Positions 9,309 through 20,374 are shown, numbered from the stretch's first letter. The stretch is 64,000 bases of DNA from Acidovorax sp. RAC01 (GCF_001714725.1 NZ_CP016447.1:682001-746000); one strand, 5' to 3'. Notes: a model not told the origin generated them from the sequence alone. Numbers and translations: made by a program.

Positions 9309-9385
9309 TGGTAGGGCGTGTTGGACTTGAACCAACGACCAAAGGATTATGAGTCCTCTGCTCTAACCAACTGAGCTAACGCCCC
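9309..9385 (-). tRNA. tRNA with CAT anticodon (elongator Met, or Ile2)
   Basis: A 77-base cloverleaf with encoded CCA. It starts GGGGCGTTAGCTCAGTTGG, has the anticodon loop CTCATAA and the T-arm GTTGGTTCAAGTCC. It is not initiator tRNA. CAT genes can be elongator tRNA-Met or the AUA-reading tRNA-Ile2, whose C34 is made into lysidine by TilS. The T-arm and variable region resemble E. coli tRNA-Ile2, while the D-arm fits either. The identity is not settled by eye. It lies 48 bp downstream of hrcA. Confidence 0.93.
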
Positions 9386-9433
9386 ATGCCATGTACGACA
9401 CGCACCGCGCCGAACAGCTCAGGATTGTAGAGG

Positions 9434-10438
9434 CTACCTGCGGTGGCTCAGCGCGTTGGATACCAACTTGGACGTGATATCAACGATCTGGATCATCCGG
9501 TCGTACGGCATGCGTGTCGGGCCGATCACACCGAGCGTTCCAACCACCGTACCGTCCACCTCATACGGCGCGCTGACAATGGACAGTTCTTCGAAAGGCA
9601 CGATCTGGCTCTCTCCGCCGATGTAAATGCGCACGCCTTCGGCTTGACTGGAAATATCCAGCAGGCGAAGGATCTGCGTTTTTTGTTCGAACAGGTCGAA
9701 AGCGCGTCGCAGATTGCCCATGTCACTGGAGAAGTCGCTGACCGCAAGCAGATTTCTTTCGCCGGAGATCACAACATCTCCCTGTTCCTGGGACATCGCC
9801 TCCGAGCCCACATTGACTGCTGCCTGCATCAGCGATGCGATTTCACCACGCAACTCATCCACCTCTGACTTGAGACGCTCACGTACCTGCTCCATGGCAA
9901 GGCCGGCATAGTGCGCATTCAAGAAATTGGACGCCTCGATCAGCTGAGACTGCGAATAGTCGACTTCTGTGAAGATCACCCGGTTCTGAACATCGCCTTC
10001 AGGCGACACGATGATCACGAGGAAACGCCGCTCAGACAGGCGCAGGAACTCAATGTGACGAAAAACAGAGGCACGCCGTGGGGCCATGACCACCCCTACA
10101 AACTGCGAGAGATTCGACAGCAGCTGAGCTGCATTCGCGATCACTTTCTGCGGCTGCTCCGGTGCAATTTGGGGGGGGCTCAGACCGTCGCGCTGCACGG
10201 TCAGCATTGTGTCCACGAAAAGCCGATAGCCCCTGGCAGTGGGAATGCGGCCCGCAGACGTGTGCGGGCTGGCAATCAGGCCGAGCTCTTCGAGATCCGC
10301 CATGACATTGCGAATGGTCGCCGGAGACAGATCCAGACCGGAAGCACGCGACAACGTGCGCGATCCCACCGGCTGGCCGTCGGCGATGTAGCGCTCAACG
10401 AGCGCTTTGAGCAACAACTTGGCACGGTCATCGAGCAT
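9434..10438 (-). CDS. hrcA: Heat-inducible transcription repressor HrcA
   Basis: HrcA represses groESL/dnaK-type heat-shock genes at CIRCE operators and is itself kept active by GroEL. The 334-residue protein has the N-terminal winged helix ([55 protein letters not shown]), the central GAF-like and inserted domains, and the C-terminal [35 protein letters not shown] segment. I found no CIRCE inverted repeat in its own upstream region, so autoregulation through CIRCE is not supported here. It is divergent from nadK. Confidence 0.97.
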   Translation of the reverse strand: MLDDRAKLLLKALVERYIADGQPVGSRTLSRASGLDLSPATIRNVMADLEELGLIASPHTSAGRIPTARGYRLFVDTMLTVQRDGLSPPQIAPEQPQKVIANAAQLLSNLSQFVGVVMAPRRASVFRHIEFLRLSERRFLVIIVSPEGDVQNRVIFTEVDYSQSQLIEASNFLNAHYAGLAMEQVRERLKSEVDELRGEIASLMQAAVNVGSEAMSQEQGDVVISGERNLLAVSDFSSDMGNLRRAFDLFEQKTQILRLLDISSQAEGVRIYIGGESQIVPFEELSIVSAPYEVDGTVVGTLGVIGPTRMPYDRMIQIVDITSKLVSNALSHRR

Positions 10439-10619
10439 GTTCGAATTTTACGGTTGTAATGCGCGGGCGGAATGCCGAGCAGGCGCATCCCACCTGCGAG
10501 CAGCCACAAACAGTCGCGCCTTTGGGCTGCTGTGGTGTAGCGCGAAGGGAATCGCGCATCCCGGCACCGCATTCCCGTACACCGGGACTACCGTCCCGTC
10601 TTAGTGTTGTAATTTATTG

Positions 10620-11516
10620 ATGAAGACCAAATTCCGCCACGTCGCGCTCATCGGCAAATACCAGGCTTTCGCCACCGGACTCTCAGGCGACACAGCACGC
10701 CTGGCACTCGGCGACATCGCAGCGTTTCTTGCGAAACAGGGATGCCATGTTTCCGTAGAGTCAGGCACGGCCGCCAGCACAGGCCTGGCGCAGTATCCCT
10801 CTCTCGCTGTGGAAGAGATTGGCCTTCAATGTGACCTCGGACTGGTGGTGGGTGGCGATGGCACCATGCTGGGAATCGGGAGGCAACTGGCTAAGTTTGG
10901 CACCCCCCTTATCGGCATCAACCAGGGGCGTCTTGGTTTCATCACCGATATCCCTCTGGAAGCTTACGAGACCACGCTGCCGCCTATGCTGCAGGGTGAG
11001 TATGAGGAGGATTTGCGTCCGTTGATGCACGCACGCGTGGTGCGTGACGAGCGCATCGTTTTCGAGGCACTGGCGATGAACGATGTGGTGGTCAACCGTG
11101 GTGCCACTTCGGGTATGGTGGAACTCCGGGTGGAAGTGGGCGGCCAGCTGGTGGCGAACCAGCGTGCCGACGGGCTCATCATTGCGTCGCCGACAGGGTC
11201 CACGGCTTACGCTTTGTCCGCCGGCGGTCCTATGCTTCACCCGTCGATTCCCGGATGGGTGCTGGTTCCTATTGCACCTCACACGCTATCAAACCGTCCG
11301 ATAGTCCTGTCGGACGCGAACGAGGTCGCGGTGGAAGTCGTCAGCGGACGCGATGTCAGTGCCAATTTCGATATGCAGTCACTCGCCTCGCTTCTCCACG
11401 GCGACAGAATCCTCGTCAAACGGTCAGAGCACTGCGTGCGCTTCCTCCATCCACAGGGCTGGAACTACTTCGCAACGCTGCGCAAAAAGCTGCGCTGGAA
11501 TGAGGGAGGATCCTGA
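10620..11516 (+). CDS. nadK: NAD kinase
   Basis: NAD kinase makes NADP+ from NAD+ and ATP. The diagnostic [11 protein letters not shown] is at residues 78-88, with NDVVVNRG and the [15 protein letters not shown] nucleotide-binding block later. I start at ATG 10620 rather than the TTG one codon earlier, giving 298 residues, normal for the family. It is 2 bp upstream of recN, so nadK-recN-rapZ look like one operon. Confidence 0.97.
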   Translation: MKTKFRHVALIGKYQAFATGLSGDTARLALGDIAAFLAKQGCHVSVESGTAASTGLAQYPSLAVEEIGLQCDLGLVVGGDGTMLGIGRQLAKFGTPLIGINQGRLGFITDIPLEAYETTLPPMLQGEYEEDLRPLMHARVVRDERIVFEALAMNDVVVNRGATSGMVELRVEVGGQLVANQRADGLIIASPTGSTAYALSAGGPMLHPSIPGWVLVPIAPHTLSNRPIVLSDANEVAVEVVSGRDVSANFDMQSLASLLHGDRILVKRSEHCVRFLHPQGWNYFATLRKKLRWNEGGS

Positions 11517-11518
11517 TC

Positions 11519-13174
11519 ATGGGATTGAGACGGATCACATTGCGTGACTTCGTTATCGTCGAGTCACTCGATCTTGAACTGGACGACGGATTCACCGTCC
11601 TGACCGGCGAGACCGGAGCGGGCAAGTCCATTTTGATCGATGCAGTCCAGCTGGTGCTGGGCGCGCGTTCTGACGCTGGAGTGGTCCGAGAGGGAGCCGC
11701 AAGGGCGGAGATCTGCGCCGAGTTCGAATGCCCGCCCCACGTGCAACCCTGGCTCGAAGAAGCCGGCCTGGCCAGCGAGGACACACTGCTGCTGCGCCGC
11801 AGTTTGGACACGCAGGGAAAAAGCCGGGCGTGGATCAACGGGACACCGGCGACAGCGACGCAGCTGCGGGCACTTGGCGATTTGCTGCTGGACATTCATG
11901 GACAGCATGCCTGGCAGAGCTTGACCAAGCCTGAGTCCGTTCGCGGGCTACTCGATGGATTTGCGGGAGCAGATTCCACCGAAACGGCCAGACGGTGGGG
12001 CCAATGGCGAAGCGACCAGCAGGCCCTGCGGCACGCGCGACAGGCGCAGGCAACGCTGCAGCAGGAGCGCGAGCGTCTTCAGTGGCAGATCGGCGAGTTG
12101 GACAAACTTGCTCCCGGCTTGCATGAGTGGGAGGAACTGGAAGCACAGCACAATCGACTGTCCCATGCTCATGCCTTGCTTCGGGCGGCCGAAGCCGCCC
12201 TCCAGGCGCTGGAGGAGGACGAAACAGGCGCTTTGTCCGGAATTGTCCGCGCCCAAGGGCACTTGCGCGATCAGGAGCACATTGAGCAGGATTTCGCCGG
12301 TCTCGCCGACATCCTTGCGTCCAGCATTGCTCAGGTGAGCGATGTCGTACATTCATTGCAGTTGTATCTGCGACGATCGGACACCGAGCCGGATCGGCTG
12401 GCCGAGCTGGATGCCAGACTCTCGTCATGGATGGCTTTGGCCCGCCGCTACAAACGCCCACCTGGTGAGCTTCCGTTATTGCTTGAGGGCTGGAAGACGG
12501 AGCTGCACAAGCTCGACGCGGCGGCCGATCTGCAGGTTCTCGAGAAGGCCGAAGCCGCCAGTGCTGCGGCGTACCAGGCCTCGGCAAGGGCCCTCTCGCT
12601 GCTGCGCACCAAGGCAGCGCCGAAATTGTCCAGCGCCATTACCCAGGCCATGCAGGGCTTGGGCATGACGGGAGGCAAGTTCGAAGTCGCGATTGGGAAG
12701 GCACCGGACCCAGCGCCACATGGGTTTGACGAAGTGACGTTCTTGGTGGCCGGCCATCCTGGCATGACGCCCAAGCCAATTGGCAAGGTTGCATCGGGCG
12801 GCGAACTCTCCAGAATTTCCTTGGCTATTTCCGTCACGACATCCCAGCTGGGTGTTGCTCCGACACTCATCTTCGACGAAGTGGACTCAGGGGTGGGTGG
12901 AGCGGTGGCGGAGACCGTAGGGCGGCTCATGCAACAGCTGGGCCAAGACCGCCAGGTGCTTGCTGTCACCCACCTTCCACAGGTGGCCGCATGTGCCCAT
13001 CATCACTTGAAAGTCACGAAGGTACGGCATGCTGACAATACGACCAGCACGGTGGAGCCGGTGCGTGATCGTGCCCGTGTTGCTGAAGTCGCCCGAATGC
13101 TTGGCGGCGAGCGGGCTACAGAAACCACCCTCGCCCATGCACGCGAAATGCTCGCGCAAACACCATCAAAGTGA
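11519..13174 (+). CDS. recN: DNA repair protein RecN
   Basis: RecN is an SMC-like ATPase that acts early at double-strand breaks and helps cohere broken ends. The 551-residue length matches E. coli RecN (553). The Walker A motif is [14 protein letters not shown] (P-loop at residues 30-37), the middle is a long coiled coil, and the C-terminus has the ABC signature ([14 protein letters not shown]), Walker B ([13 protein letters not shown]) and a D-loop/H-switch region ([12 protein letters not shown]). The start is 2 bp after nadK and the stop overlaps the next gene by 4 bp. I see no clear LexA box upstream, so SOS control would have to act at the operon promoter. Confidence 0.97.
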   Translation: MGLRRITLRDFVIVESLDLELDDGFTVLTGETGAGKSILIDAVQLVLGARSDAGVVREGAARAEICAEFECPPHVQPWLEEAGLASEDTLLLRRSLDTQGKSRAWINGTPATATQLRALGDLLLDIHGQHAWQSLTKPESVRGLLDGFAGADSTETARRWGQWRSDQQALRHARQAQATLQQERERLQWQIGELDKLAPGLHEWEELEAQHNRLSHAHALLRAAEAALQALEEDETGALSGIVRAQGHLRDQEHIEQDFAGLADILASSIAQVSDVVHSLQLYLRRSDTEPDRLAELDARLSSWMALARRYKRPPGELPLLLEGWKTELHKLDAAADLQVLEKAEAASAAAYQASARALSLLRTKAAPKLSSAITQAMQGLGMTGGKFEVAIGKAPDPAPHGFDEVTFLVAGHPGMTPKPIGKVASGGELSRISLAISVTTSQLGVAPTLIFDEVDSGVGGAVAETVGRLMQQLGQDRQVLAVTHLPQVAACAHHHLKVTKVRHADNTTSTVEPVRDRARVAEVARMLGGERATETTLAHAREMLAQTPSK

Positions 13175-14046
13175 GTGACCGCATGGCCCTCGAAATTGTT
13201 CTGATCACTGGCATGTCTGGCTCGGGCAAGTCGGTAGCGCTGCACGCGCTTGAAGATGCCGGGTACTACTGCGTCGACAACTTGCCACCTGAACTGCTGC
13301 CCGCTTTTGTGGCACTTGAGCACAGGCACCACGGCAACCGGGTCGCTATCGCCGTCGATGTGCGCAGTGCTACCTCACTGCACCAGGTCCCGCAGGCACT
13401 CCAGCGAATGCGCAGCCAGGGCGTTGCCGTGCAATCGGTCTTTCTGGACGCAACGGTCGACACCCTGATACGGCGATTTTCGGAAACTCGAAGGCGGCAT
13501 CCGCTTTCGCATGACGATCTCCAGCAAGGCCGCCGGGCACTGGTGCAGATCATCGAACTTGAAAGGGAACTCCTTGCAGAGCTCCGAGAGCAATCGCACG
13601 TGATCGACACCAGCACGATACGGGCGTCTCAGTTGCAGAGCTACGTGAAGAAGCTGATGACTGCCTCCACGGGTCAGCTCACCCTGGTCTTCCAGTCGTT
13701 CGCGTTCAAGCGCGGCATTCCCATGGATGCCGACTACGTTTTTGATGTCCGGATGCTGCCCAATCCGCACTATGAGCCTGCGCTTCGCGACCAGACAGGG
13801 CTGGACGAACCCGTGCAGCATTTTCTAAAGCAGCAGCCGGATGTGATGCTGATGCAGCAGCACATAGAACAGTTTCTGGGCCACTGGCTGGAGATGCTGG
13901 ACCGCAACCACCGCAGTTATGTGACTGTGGCAATCGGATGCACCGGCGGGCAACACCGGTCGGTCTTTCTCGTCGAGCGCCTGGCCGAAGCGTTCGGTGG
14001 TCGGTGGACCGCCTTGAGGCGACATCGCGAGCTTGACGGGCGATAA
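13171..14046 (+). CDS. rapZ: RNase adapter protein RapZ (YvcJ family)
   Basis: In E. coli RapZ binds GlmZ/GlmY RNAs and, with RNase E, tunes glucosamine-6-phosphate synthesis. The P-loop GMSGSGKS is at residues 14-21, the Walker B-like segment is near AIAVDVRS, and the conserved C-terminal [20 protein letters not shown]-binding region is intact. Two starts are possible: GTG 13171, overlapping the recN stop (GTGA), or ATG 13183. I give the overlapping one; the protein is then 291 residues. In betaproteobacteria the gene often sits near the PTS genes instead, so the link to recN is notable but not unique. Confidence 0.94.
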   Translation: MSDRMALEIVLITGMSGSGKSVALHALEDAGYYCVDNLPPELLPAFVALEHRHHGNRVAIAVDVRSATSLHQVPQALQRMRSQGVAVQSVFLDATVDTLIRRFSETRRRHPLSHDDLQQGRRALVQIIELERELLAELREQSHVIDTSTIRASQLQSYVKKLMTASTGQLTLVFQSFAFKRGIPMDADYVFDVRMLPNPHYEPALRDQTGLDEPVQHFLKQQPDVMLMQQHIEQFLGHWLEMLDRNHRSYVTVAIGCTGGQHRSVFLVERLAEAFGGRWTALRRHRELDGR

Positions 14047-14058
14047 CAGATCGCCCGT
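14036..14058. terminator. Hairpin between convergent rapZ and mutY
   Basis: A 9-bp perfect stem ACGGGCGAT/ATCGCCCGT with the loop AACAG spans both stop codons. There is no T run on either side, so termination would be weak or Rho-assisted; it may simply stabilise both 3' ends. Confidence 0.55.
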
Positions 14059-15134
14059 TACAGCAGTGGTTGCTGATCTGTGCTGGCCAGAAGCTTGCGG
14101 ATCGGTGCTGGCAATCCGACGTCTGCCCACCGGTCGCTGCAAAACCATTCACCATCAGACGACGGTGTCACGGGAAGACGGCCCTGCATGACCACCGCAT
14201 GGAGATGGAGGTCACGGTGGGTTAGCACGTGCATAAACGTCGGCATCTCCCACATCCGTACGCACTCTGCCTGTGCTTTCCATTGAGCAGCAAAGCGCTT
14301 GAGCCCGCCCTCATCGGGGAATGCGGGCACGCAGTGCATACCCGCCCAGATACCCGTGGCAGGGCGGCGCTGCAGCCACACCCCCCGTTCAGAGTCCCGC
14401 AGCACCAAAAGCCACCATGACTCGGCCTTTCGCCGAATCTGGCGGGTCTTGACGGGATACCGCTCGGGGTGGCCCTGTGCGAGCGCCATGCAAGAGGCGT
14501 TGAGCGGGCATTTGTCACACTGCGGCGTTCTGGGGGTGCACACCGTGGCGCCAAGGTCCATCAAGCCCTGGGTGTAGCGTGGCATCGTCGTCTGCAGGTC
14601 TCGCGTCGGCAGCAGCTCCGTCGCGCGATCCCAAAGAAGTTTCTCGTTTTTCGCGACAGCGAGATCCGAACCAAAACCCAGCACGCGGGTTACAACACGG
14701 CGCACGTTGGCGTCCAGGATAGCCACTCGCTCCGAAAAGCAAAACGCAGCGATGGCCCCTGCAGTAGACCTTCCAATACCGGGAAGCGTAGCGAGGAGCT
14801 CGGCAGTTTCGGGAAACGCTCCGCCATGCTCCGTAACCACTGCTTTCGCGCACTTGTGGAGATTCCTGGCCCTGCTGTAATAGCCCAGGCCGCTCCATAA
14901 CGCCATGACCTCATCCTGTTCGGCCTGCGCCAGCGCAGCCACATTTGGAAAACGATCAAGGAATCGCTCGTAATAGCCGAGCACCGTCACCACCTGAGTT
15001 TGCTGAAGCATGATCTCGGACAACCAGACCCGATAAGGATCCCGGCTCTGCTGCCATGGCAGGTGGTTTCGGCCGTGGAGCACCTGCCACGCCACAACAC
15101 GGACTGCAATGTCCCCGTCCGCAGCGCCACTCAT
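14058..15134 (-). CDS. mutY: A/G-specific adenine DNA glycosylase MutY
   Basis: MutY removes adenine mispaired with 8-oxoguanine, the last safeguard of the GO system. The catalytic Glu40 lies in SEIMLQQTQV, the helix-hairpin-helix is LPGIGRSTAGAIAAF with the catalytic Asp141 in ILDANV, and the [4Fe-4S] cysteines are C199, C206, C209 and C215. The C-terminal NUDIX-like domain that recognises 8-oxoG runs from about 235 on. The ATG overlaps the stop of the upstream dynamin-like gene by 4 bp, so translation of the two is coupled. Confidence 0.97.
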   Translation of the reverse strand: MSGAADGDIAVRVVAWQVLHGRNHLPWQQSRDPYRVWLSEIMLQQTQVVTVLGYYERFLDRFPNVAALAQAEQDEVMALWSGLGYYSRARNLHKCAKAVVTEHGGAFPETAELLATLPGIGRSTAGAIAAFCFSERVAILDANVRRVVTRVLGFGSDLAVAKNEKLLWDRATELLPTRDLQTTMPRYTQGLMDLGATVCTPRTPQCDKCPLNASCMALAQGHPERYPVKTRQIRRKAESWWLLVLRDSERGVWLQRRPATGIWAGMHCVPAFPDEGGLKRFAAQWKAQAECVRMWEMPTFMHVLTHRDLHLHAVVMQGRLPVTPSSDGEWFCSDRWADVGLPAPIRKLLASTDQQPLL

Positions 15135-17095
15135 GCAGGGCTCGGGCTCTGGCTTGACTCGGTACTTTCGGGAACGAGCGGAAGCGCAACAAGCTGGCTG
15201 GTCAGCTCCTGGAGACGGCGCTCCAGCAATACAAGCTCTTGCTCACCCGCTTCAATCTCCGAAATCCGCTCAACCAGTCCACTGGCGGCGTGCTGTATGC
15301 GGTCCACCGCCTCGATCCGTCGGGCGAAGCTCTTACGCCGTTCGCGCAGCTGGGTATCCAGCTGCGCGGTAGCCGACTTGCTCCACAACTCCAGGTCATT
15401 GGCGGCGGATTCGTACACCGTGCGAAGGCGCATGGCCAGCGCCCGCACCAGTCGCTCGGCAAACTCAGGCTGCGCAAGCTTCAGGGCATTGCCGAGTCCA
15501 AGGTACTGCAGGTGGCTTTGTTCGATCTGGCTGAGGTCATGCGTGAATGGCTCGATCTGGGGAGCTGCCGGCACCTGTAGCGAAAAACCGAACTCGGCAT
15601 TGAGTTGACGGAAGGTTCCGCTCAGCATTGCCTGGATTTCAGTACCAGACGCCTGCGCCTTGTCCATGGTGCTGCGCAGCTTGTCGAACGTCTCGGTGTA
15701 GATCTTCCTGACGCCGAGCTTCAGGCCCTTTTGCTGAAGCGTTTGCGCCAGCTCTGCAAGCTCCGCCTTGAGCGCCTTGGCGCCGAGTTGTTGGAACACC
15801 TCTCGCAGCAGTTTGAGATGCACGGCGCGCACCGCCTGTATCTTGGCGGTACTGAGATCAAACTCCCGTTGCTCCTGCTCGATGCGGTGCCGCATCGACT
15901 CGATGACCGACGCATTCTTGCCGCGCAGACTGCGCAGTTCGGCCATCTGGTCGTCAAGATCACGCCGTCTGATATTGATGACGCGCGATGTCTCGGCGCG
16001 CAAGCTGGCGACCCCATTGGCTACCGCAGCACGCAAGATGGCCTGGCGCCGGCCCATGATCCCCTGGGCCAGCACCTCTTCCAGCGCAGGCAGGCCGCTG
16101 TGTTCCAGCAGTACGTCATCCGCGGTGATCTTCGCGACCAGCCCTTTTTGGGCAGAGACGGGAACCACCCTGTCGAGCGGTACACCCAGCATCTCGGCAG
16201 AGGTACTGCGCTGCCGTTCAAGTTGCGCCTGCACCTGATCTGCGGAGTTCAGCGTGTCCCAAAGCGTATCGATCTTGTTGAGCACGACGAGCCGACCGTC
16301 CATGCTCTCGGGCTCGATTGCGAGGTGCTCGCGCCAGATCGCCAGGTCTGACCGGGTCACTCCGGTATCTGCACTCAGTATGAAAACCACCGCATGGGCC
16401 TGCGGTATGAGGTTGACCGTCAGCTCTGGCTCCGCGCCCACCGCATTGAGTCCCGGGGTGTCGAGAATGACGAGGCCTTGCTTGAGAAGCGGGTGCGGAA
16501 TGTTGATGATCGCGTGGCGCCAAAGGGGGATTTCGACCAACCCCTCCGCATCAGGCACCGGGTTTTCATCTGACAGGTCGTCGTGCCAGAAACCAAGAGC
16601 ACGTGCGTGCTCCAGGCTGACCTTGCGAACCTCTGCCACCTTCTCGATGGCTTGGGCAATCTGGTCCGCATCGCCCACATTCAGAGGTATTTCCTGCCAG
16701 CGATCACGCTTCGTACGCCACTCGGCCAGACTCTGCATCTGCAGGCGCGTCTCGATGGGGAGGAGTCGCAGAGATGGGGGCATGCCTGGCTCGTAACCGA
16801 GCTCGGTAGGGCACATGGTGGTGCGCCCGGCGCTCGCGGGCATGATGCGTCGCCCGTAATCGGCAAAGAAGATGGCGTTGATCAGCTCGGACTTTCCCCG
16901 GGAAAACTCGGCGACAAAAGCCACCATGACCTTGTCACTGCGCACCTGATCTTCGAGCCGTTGCAGCCGCTCCTGGAGCGCGGCGTCCATGAGTTCATGC
17001 GAGGACATCCAGTCGGCCAGCCGTTTGAGCTGTTGGGCGAACTCGCGCCGCCACACGCCGTGCTGGTCAAACTGTTCGTTGAATGAAGGGCCCAC
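15131..17095 (-). CDS. Dynamin-like large GTPase
   Basis: A 654-residue bacterial dynamin-family protein. The G1 P-loop is AEFSRGKSE (residues 62-70), with Ala where the usual first Gly stands. G2 threonines are in GRTTMCP (about 90-96), G3 is DTPG (212-215) and G4 is NKID (273-276). Long helical, coiled-coil-rich segments follow. I see no strong membrane segment, so membrane contact would be through a helical paddle. The gene lies between mutM (105 bp upstream) and mutY (4-bp overlap downstream). Bacterial dynamins act in membrane repair, fission or vesicle events; a link with DNA repair is unproven. Role unknown. Confidence 0.85.
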   Translation of the reverse strand: MGPSFNEQFDQHGVWRREFAQQLKRLADWMSSHELMDAALQERLQRLEDQVRSDKVMVAFVAEFSRGKSELINAIFFADYGRRIMPASAGRTTMCPTELGYEPGMPPSLRLLPIETRLQMQSLAEWRTKRDRWQEIPLNVGDADQIAQAIEKVAEVRKVSLEHARALGFWHDDLSDENPVPDAEGLVEIPLWRHAIINIPHPLLKQGLVILDTPGLNAVGAEPELTVNLIPQAHAVVFILSADTGVTRSDLAIWREHLAIEPESMDGRLVVLNKIDTLWDTLNSADQVQAQLERQRSTSAEMLGVPLDRVVPVSAQKGLVAKITADDVLLEHSGLPALEEVLAQGIMGRRQAILRAAVANGVASLRAETSRVINIRRRDLDDQMAELRSLRGKNASVIESMRHRIEQEQREFDLSTAKIQAVRAVHLKLLREVFQQLGAKALKAELAELAQTLQQKGLKLGVRKIYTETFDKLRSTMDKAQASGTEIQAMLSGTFRQLNAEFGFSLQVPAAPQIEPFTHDLSQIEQSHLQYLGLGNALKLAQPEFAERLVRALAMRLRTVYESAANDLELWSKSATAQLDTQLRERRKSFARRIEAVDRIQHAASGLVERISEIEAGEQELVLLERRLQELTSQLVALPLVPESTESSQSPSPA

Positions 17096-17199
17096 TTTGC
17101 TCCCGGGTTTCTTTGTCGCGCCTGAACTCAGGCGTGCACAAAATATAGCATCGACCGCCAGCCGCAGGGTGTGCTAGCCCTTGGCCCACCGTGCGCAAC

Positions 17200-18015
17200 T
17201 CAGGCTCGCTGACAAACAGGGCAATAAAACGTGCTGCGCTGACCCTGCCGCAACATGCGTATCACGGTGTCGCATTCGTGGCAGGGCTCACCGGCCCTGC
17301 CGTAGACGCGTGTTTGCGTCTGAAAGTGCCCCGCGGCTCCATCGGCGCTCGAAAAATCCCGCAGTGTGGTGCCGCCCATTTCTACCGCCCGAGTCAGCAC
17401 ACTGATGATCGCCGCATACAGGCGACGCACGCGCTGAGCCCCGATCCGCGCGGCGGCGGTGGTCGGTCGGATGCCCGCCAGAAAAAGAACCTCCGAGGCG
17501 TAGATGTTGCCGACGCCAACCACGACCCGCCCACTGAGCAAGAGGGTCTTGATGGGTACACGGCTTGATTTGAGGCTCGCCTCAAACGCTGGGAGGGAGA
17601 AGCCATCTGCCAGCGGCTCCATCCCCAGACCGCCCAGCAACTTGACCGCCACTGCATCGATCTCGCTTGCGGCATGAACCACCGCCCCGAAGCGGCGAGG
17701 ATCGTGCAAGCGCAGCGTTCCCCGGTCAGTGAGCATGTCGAAGTGGTCGTGCACGCCCGCTTCAGGCAAATGATCGCTGAAGCGAATGCTGCCCGACATG
17801 CCCAGATGGATGAGCAGCATCCCATCGCTCAAATCCATCAACAGGTACTTGCCGCGGCGGCGCAGGCCGAGGACCTGCCGCCCTGCCAGCGACGCCGGGT
17901 CGCACCCCAGCGGCCAGCGCAACGGTTTTCCCATGCGGACAGCTTCGATCCGGGCCCCAGTGACGGCCTGCACCAGGCTGCGTCGCGTCACTTCCACTTC
18001 TGGCAACTCAGGCAT
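17200..18015 (-). CDS. mutM: Formamidopyrimidine-DNA glycosylase (Fpg/MutM)
   Basis: Fpg excises 8-oxoguanine and FaPy lesions and cleaves the backbone. I start at 18015 because the mature protein must begin with the catalytic proline of MPELPEVE; the frame is open 20 codons further upstream with no value. Glu3 is present, [10 protein letters not shown] carries conserved DNA-contact residues, [12 protein letters not shown] is intact, and the C-terminal zinc finger reads CHECD...YCPVC. The length of 271 residues is typical. Divergent from the TPR gene at 18063. Confidence 0.97.
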   Translation of the reverse strand: MPELPEVEVTRRSLVQAVTGARIEAVRMGKPLRWPLGCDPASLAGRQVLGLRRRGKYLLMDLSDGMLLIHLGMSGSIRFSDHLPEAGVHDHFDMLTDRGTLRLHDPRRFGAVVHAASEIDAVAVKLLGGLGMEPLADGFSLPAFEASLKSSRVPIKTLLLSGRVVVGVGNIYASEVLFLAGIRPTTAAARIGAQRVRRLYAAIISVLTRAVEMGGTTLRDFSSADGAAGHFQTQTRVYGRAGEPCHECDTVIRMLRQGQRSTFYCPVCQRA

Positions 18016-18062
18016 ACAAAGACCCACGGATCGCGTTAGAAAGCTTCGATTATTATGGGTCG

Positions 18063-19820
18063 ATGGCGTTACCACACAGCTTTAGGAATGCCGTCCTTGT
18101 GGCGGTTGCAGCGGTCGTTGCGCACCCAGCGCTCGCGCAGACCGGGGGCCGCGCACGCACTGCTGAGCCACCTCCTCCGTCTGTCGAGCGTTCGGCGCTG
18201 GATGCCGAGCTGTTCTACGAAATTTTTCTGGGCGAGATCAGCACCCGCTCGGGTGATCCGGGCGCAGGGTACGCGTTCATTCTTGAGGCTGCGCGACGCA
18301 GCGGCGACGGCCGCCTGTACCAGCGCGCAGCCGATATAGCCCTGCAGTCCAGATCCGGGGAATACGCCCTGGCAGCTGCACGGGCATGGAAAGATGCGCT
18401 GCCCGAATCCCGCGAAGCCAACCGGTATGTCCTGCAAATCCTGATTGCACTCAATCGGATCGGGGAAACGCAGGATCTCCTACGGCAAGAGCTGACACAG
18501 TCGCCTCCCAAGTCGAGGATCACGCTGCTCGCGACACTACCCCAGATGTATGGACGCGCTAGCGACAAGCCCCTTGCCGCGAAAGTCGTCGAAAGTGCGG
18601 TTTCCGGCGAGCTTGCGCACCCTGCGCATGGGCCCGTTGCCTGGACCAGTATCGGCCGGCTGCGGCTGGCCGCGGGCGACAAGCAAGGCGCCCTTGCTGC
18701 TGCGCGCAAAGCGCAGGAGCTGGACAAGGCCAGCGAGAGCGCGGCCCAACTGGCGCTCGAATTGCTCGACGAAAACGTGGCGGATGCCGAAGCGCTGGTT
18801 TCCCAGATGCTGAGCAGCCCCAACGAGCCAGAACTGCATCTGGCCTACGCACGTGCCTTGCTCGGGCTGCAAAGGTACTCCGAAGCCGCACGGCAAGCCG
18901 AATTTGTAACCCGGAACAATCCGGATGTGCCGGAAGCCTGGCTGATACAGGCCACGTTGCAGCTTGAGGACAACCGCATTCCCGAAGCCGAGACCTCTGC
19001 CAAACGCCTGATGGAAACGCTTGCTGGGGCGACCAATGCGGACGTTCGCCAGCGCGGCCTCACACAAGCGTATCTGTTGCAGGCCAGGATTGCGGAAAAA
19101 AAGGGCGACTTTGCCGCAGCGGAATCCTGGCTCGGCCGGATCGACAACGTGAGCGAAGTCTTCAGCGCCCAGAGCCGCCGCGCGTCGTTGCTGGCCCGCC
19201 AGGGCAAGATCGCACAGGCCAGGGAACTGCTGCGCACGCTACCGGCGTCGACCGAGCAGGACAGGCGCATGAAGCTCATGGCCGAAGTCCAGCTGCTGCG
19301 GGACCTGCGTCTGTATGGCGAAGCGTACAAGGTGCAGGTTGAACTGGTGGCCCTGTCCCCCACCGATACGGAGCTGGTGTACGACCAGGCCATGCTGGCC
19401 GAAAAGACGGGCCAAGTTGAGCTCATGGAGCAGCTGCTGCGGCAGGTGATCGCCCGCAAGCCTGACCACCACCACGCGTACAACGCGCTGGGCTATTCGC
19501 TGGCTGAGCGCGGATTGCGCCTTCCGGAAGCCAGACAACTGATTGTGAAAGCGCTGGAGCTGGCCCCCGGCGATCCGTTCATCACCGACAGCCTCGGTTG
19601 GGTCGAGTTCCGCATGGGCAACAAGGCTGAAGCCAAACGCCATCTGGAGGCTGCCTATGCCAAGCGGCCGGATGTCGAGATCGCGGCCCACCTGGGCGAA
19701 GTCCTGTGGAGCCTTGGTGACCGGGAGGCAGCCCTCAGGATCTGGAGGGAAGGCCAGCGGCTGGCGCCTGATAACGGCGTGCTCAAGGAAACGCTGCAGC
19801 GGCTGGGGGCAAAGCTTTGA
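18063..19820 (+). CDS. Secreted or lipid-layer TPR protein upstream of lolB
   Basis: A 585-residue protein with a probable signal peptide (residues 1-25, HPALAQ cleavage region), followed almost entirely by tetratricopeptide repeats. The most regular ones lie between about 260-330 and 430-580 (for example [34 protein letters not shown]). This family, always next to lolB in betaproteobacteria, is usually named simply TPR-repeat protein. Its stop overlaps lolB by 4 bp, suggesting it works in the periplasm with envelope biogenesis. A TATTAT box at 18051-18056 sits just ahead of the ATG. Confidence 0.9.
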   Translation: MALPHSFRNAVLVAVAAVVAHPALAQTGGRARTAEPPPPSVERSALDAELFYEIFLGEISTRSGDPGAGYAFILEAARRSGDGRLYQRAADIALQSRSGEYALAAARAWKDALPESREANRYVLQILIALNRIGETQDLLRQELTQSPPKSRITLLATLPQMYGRASDKPLAAKVVESAVSGELAHPAHGPVAWTSIGRLRLAAGDKQGALAAARKAQELDKASESAAQLALELLDENVADAEALVSQMLSSPNEPELHLAYARALLGLQRYSEAARQAEFVTRNNPDVPEAWLIQATLQLEDNRIPEAETSAKRLMETLAGATNADVRQRGLTQAYLLQARIAEKKGDFAAAESWLGRIDNVSEVFSAQSRRASLLARQGKIAQARELLRTLPASTEQDRRMKLMAEVQLLRDLRLYGEAYKVQVELVALSPTDTELVYDQAMLAEKTGQVELMEQLLRQVIARKPDHHHAYNALGYSLAERGLRLPEARQLIVKALELAPGDPFITDSLGWVEFRMGNKAEAKRHLEAAYAKRPDVEIAAHLGEVLWSLGDREAALRIWREGQRLAPDNGVLKETLQRLGAKL

Positions 19821-20374
19821 CCGGTGCGCACGTCCTGTCTCACCGTTGGCGGGACGCCCGTACACGACCCCACGTGCTCGTAACGGCAGCACAGCGCCTT
19901 CTTGTCGTCGCGTTCCTTGCGATGCTCTCCCTGGCGATCACGGGCTGCGCATCACGAGCACCCTCAGTCGCTTCGGACGCGGACTTCTGGAGCGGCAGGC
20001 TTGCGCTGCAGGTTGACGGGCGGGATGCCCAATCCTTTTCAGCGTTGTTCGAATTGCGGGGCGATGATCGGCGCGGAGAGCTGGTATTGCTGAGCCCGCT
20101 GGGCAACCGGCTCGCCCAACTGACGTGGACGGACGGGCATGCCGAACTGGTGAGCAGCGAAGGCCGCAGAAGCTCCAGCTCGCTCGACGCGTTGGTCGAA
20201 GACGTCGCCGGCACCCCGGTTCCGATCGCGGCGCTGTTCGAGTGGCTCAAGGGGCGACCCATGGCTGTACCAGGGTGGGAAGCTGACCTCTCCGCATCTG
20301 CCGAAGGACGCCTGACTGCAAAGCGTCACACGCCACCGCCCGCCGCCAACCTGCGCATTGCATTGACCCGTTAA
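19817..20374 (+). CDS. lolB: Outer-membrane lipoprotein insertion factor LolB
   Basis: LolB receives lipoproteins from LolA and places them in the outer membrane. The signal region ends in a lipobox (LAITGCASR), and the mature part shows DFWSGRLALQV, FELRGDDRRGELVLLSPLGNRLAQLTW and FEWLKGRP, features of LolB. The visible sequence has 185 residues. The N-terminus is longer than needed, and an internal Met or Val nearer the hydrophobic run could be the true start. It is translationally coupled to the TPR gene and precedes ispE by 38 bp. Confidence 0.92.
   Translation: MTGAHVLSHRWRDARTRPHVLVTAAQRLLVVAFLAMLSLAITGCASRAPSVASDADFWSGRLALQVDGRDAQSFSALFELRGDDRRGELVLLSPLGNRLAQLTWTDGHAELVSSEGRRSSSSLDALVEDVAGTPVPIAALFEWLKGRPMAVPGWEADLSASAEGRLTAKRHTPPPAANLRIALTR

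Noticed and set aside
10439..10619. CIRCE operator for HrcA in the hrcA-nadK gap
   Set aside because: No TTAGCACTC-N9-GAGTGCTAA inverted repeat is present in the 180 bp.
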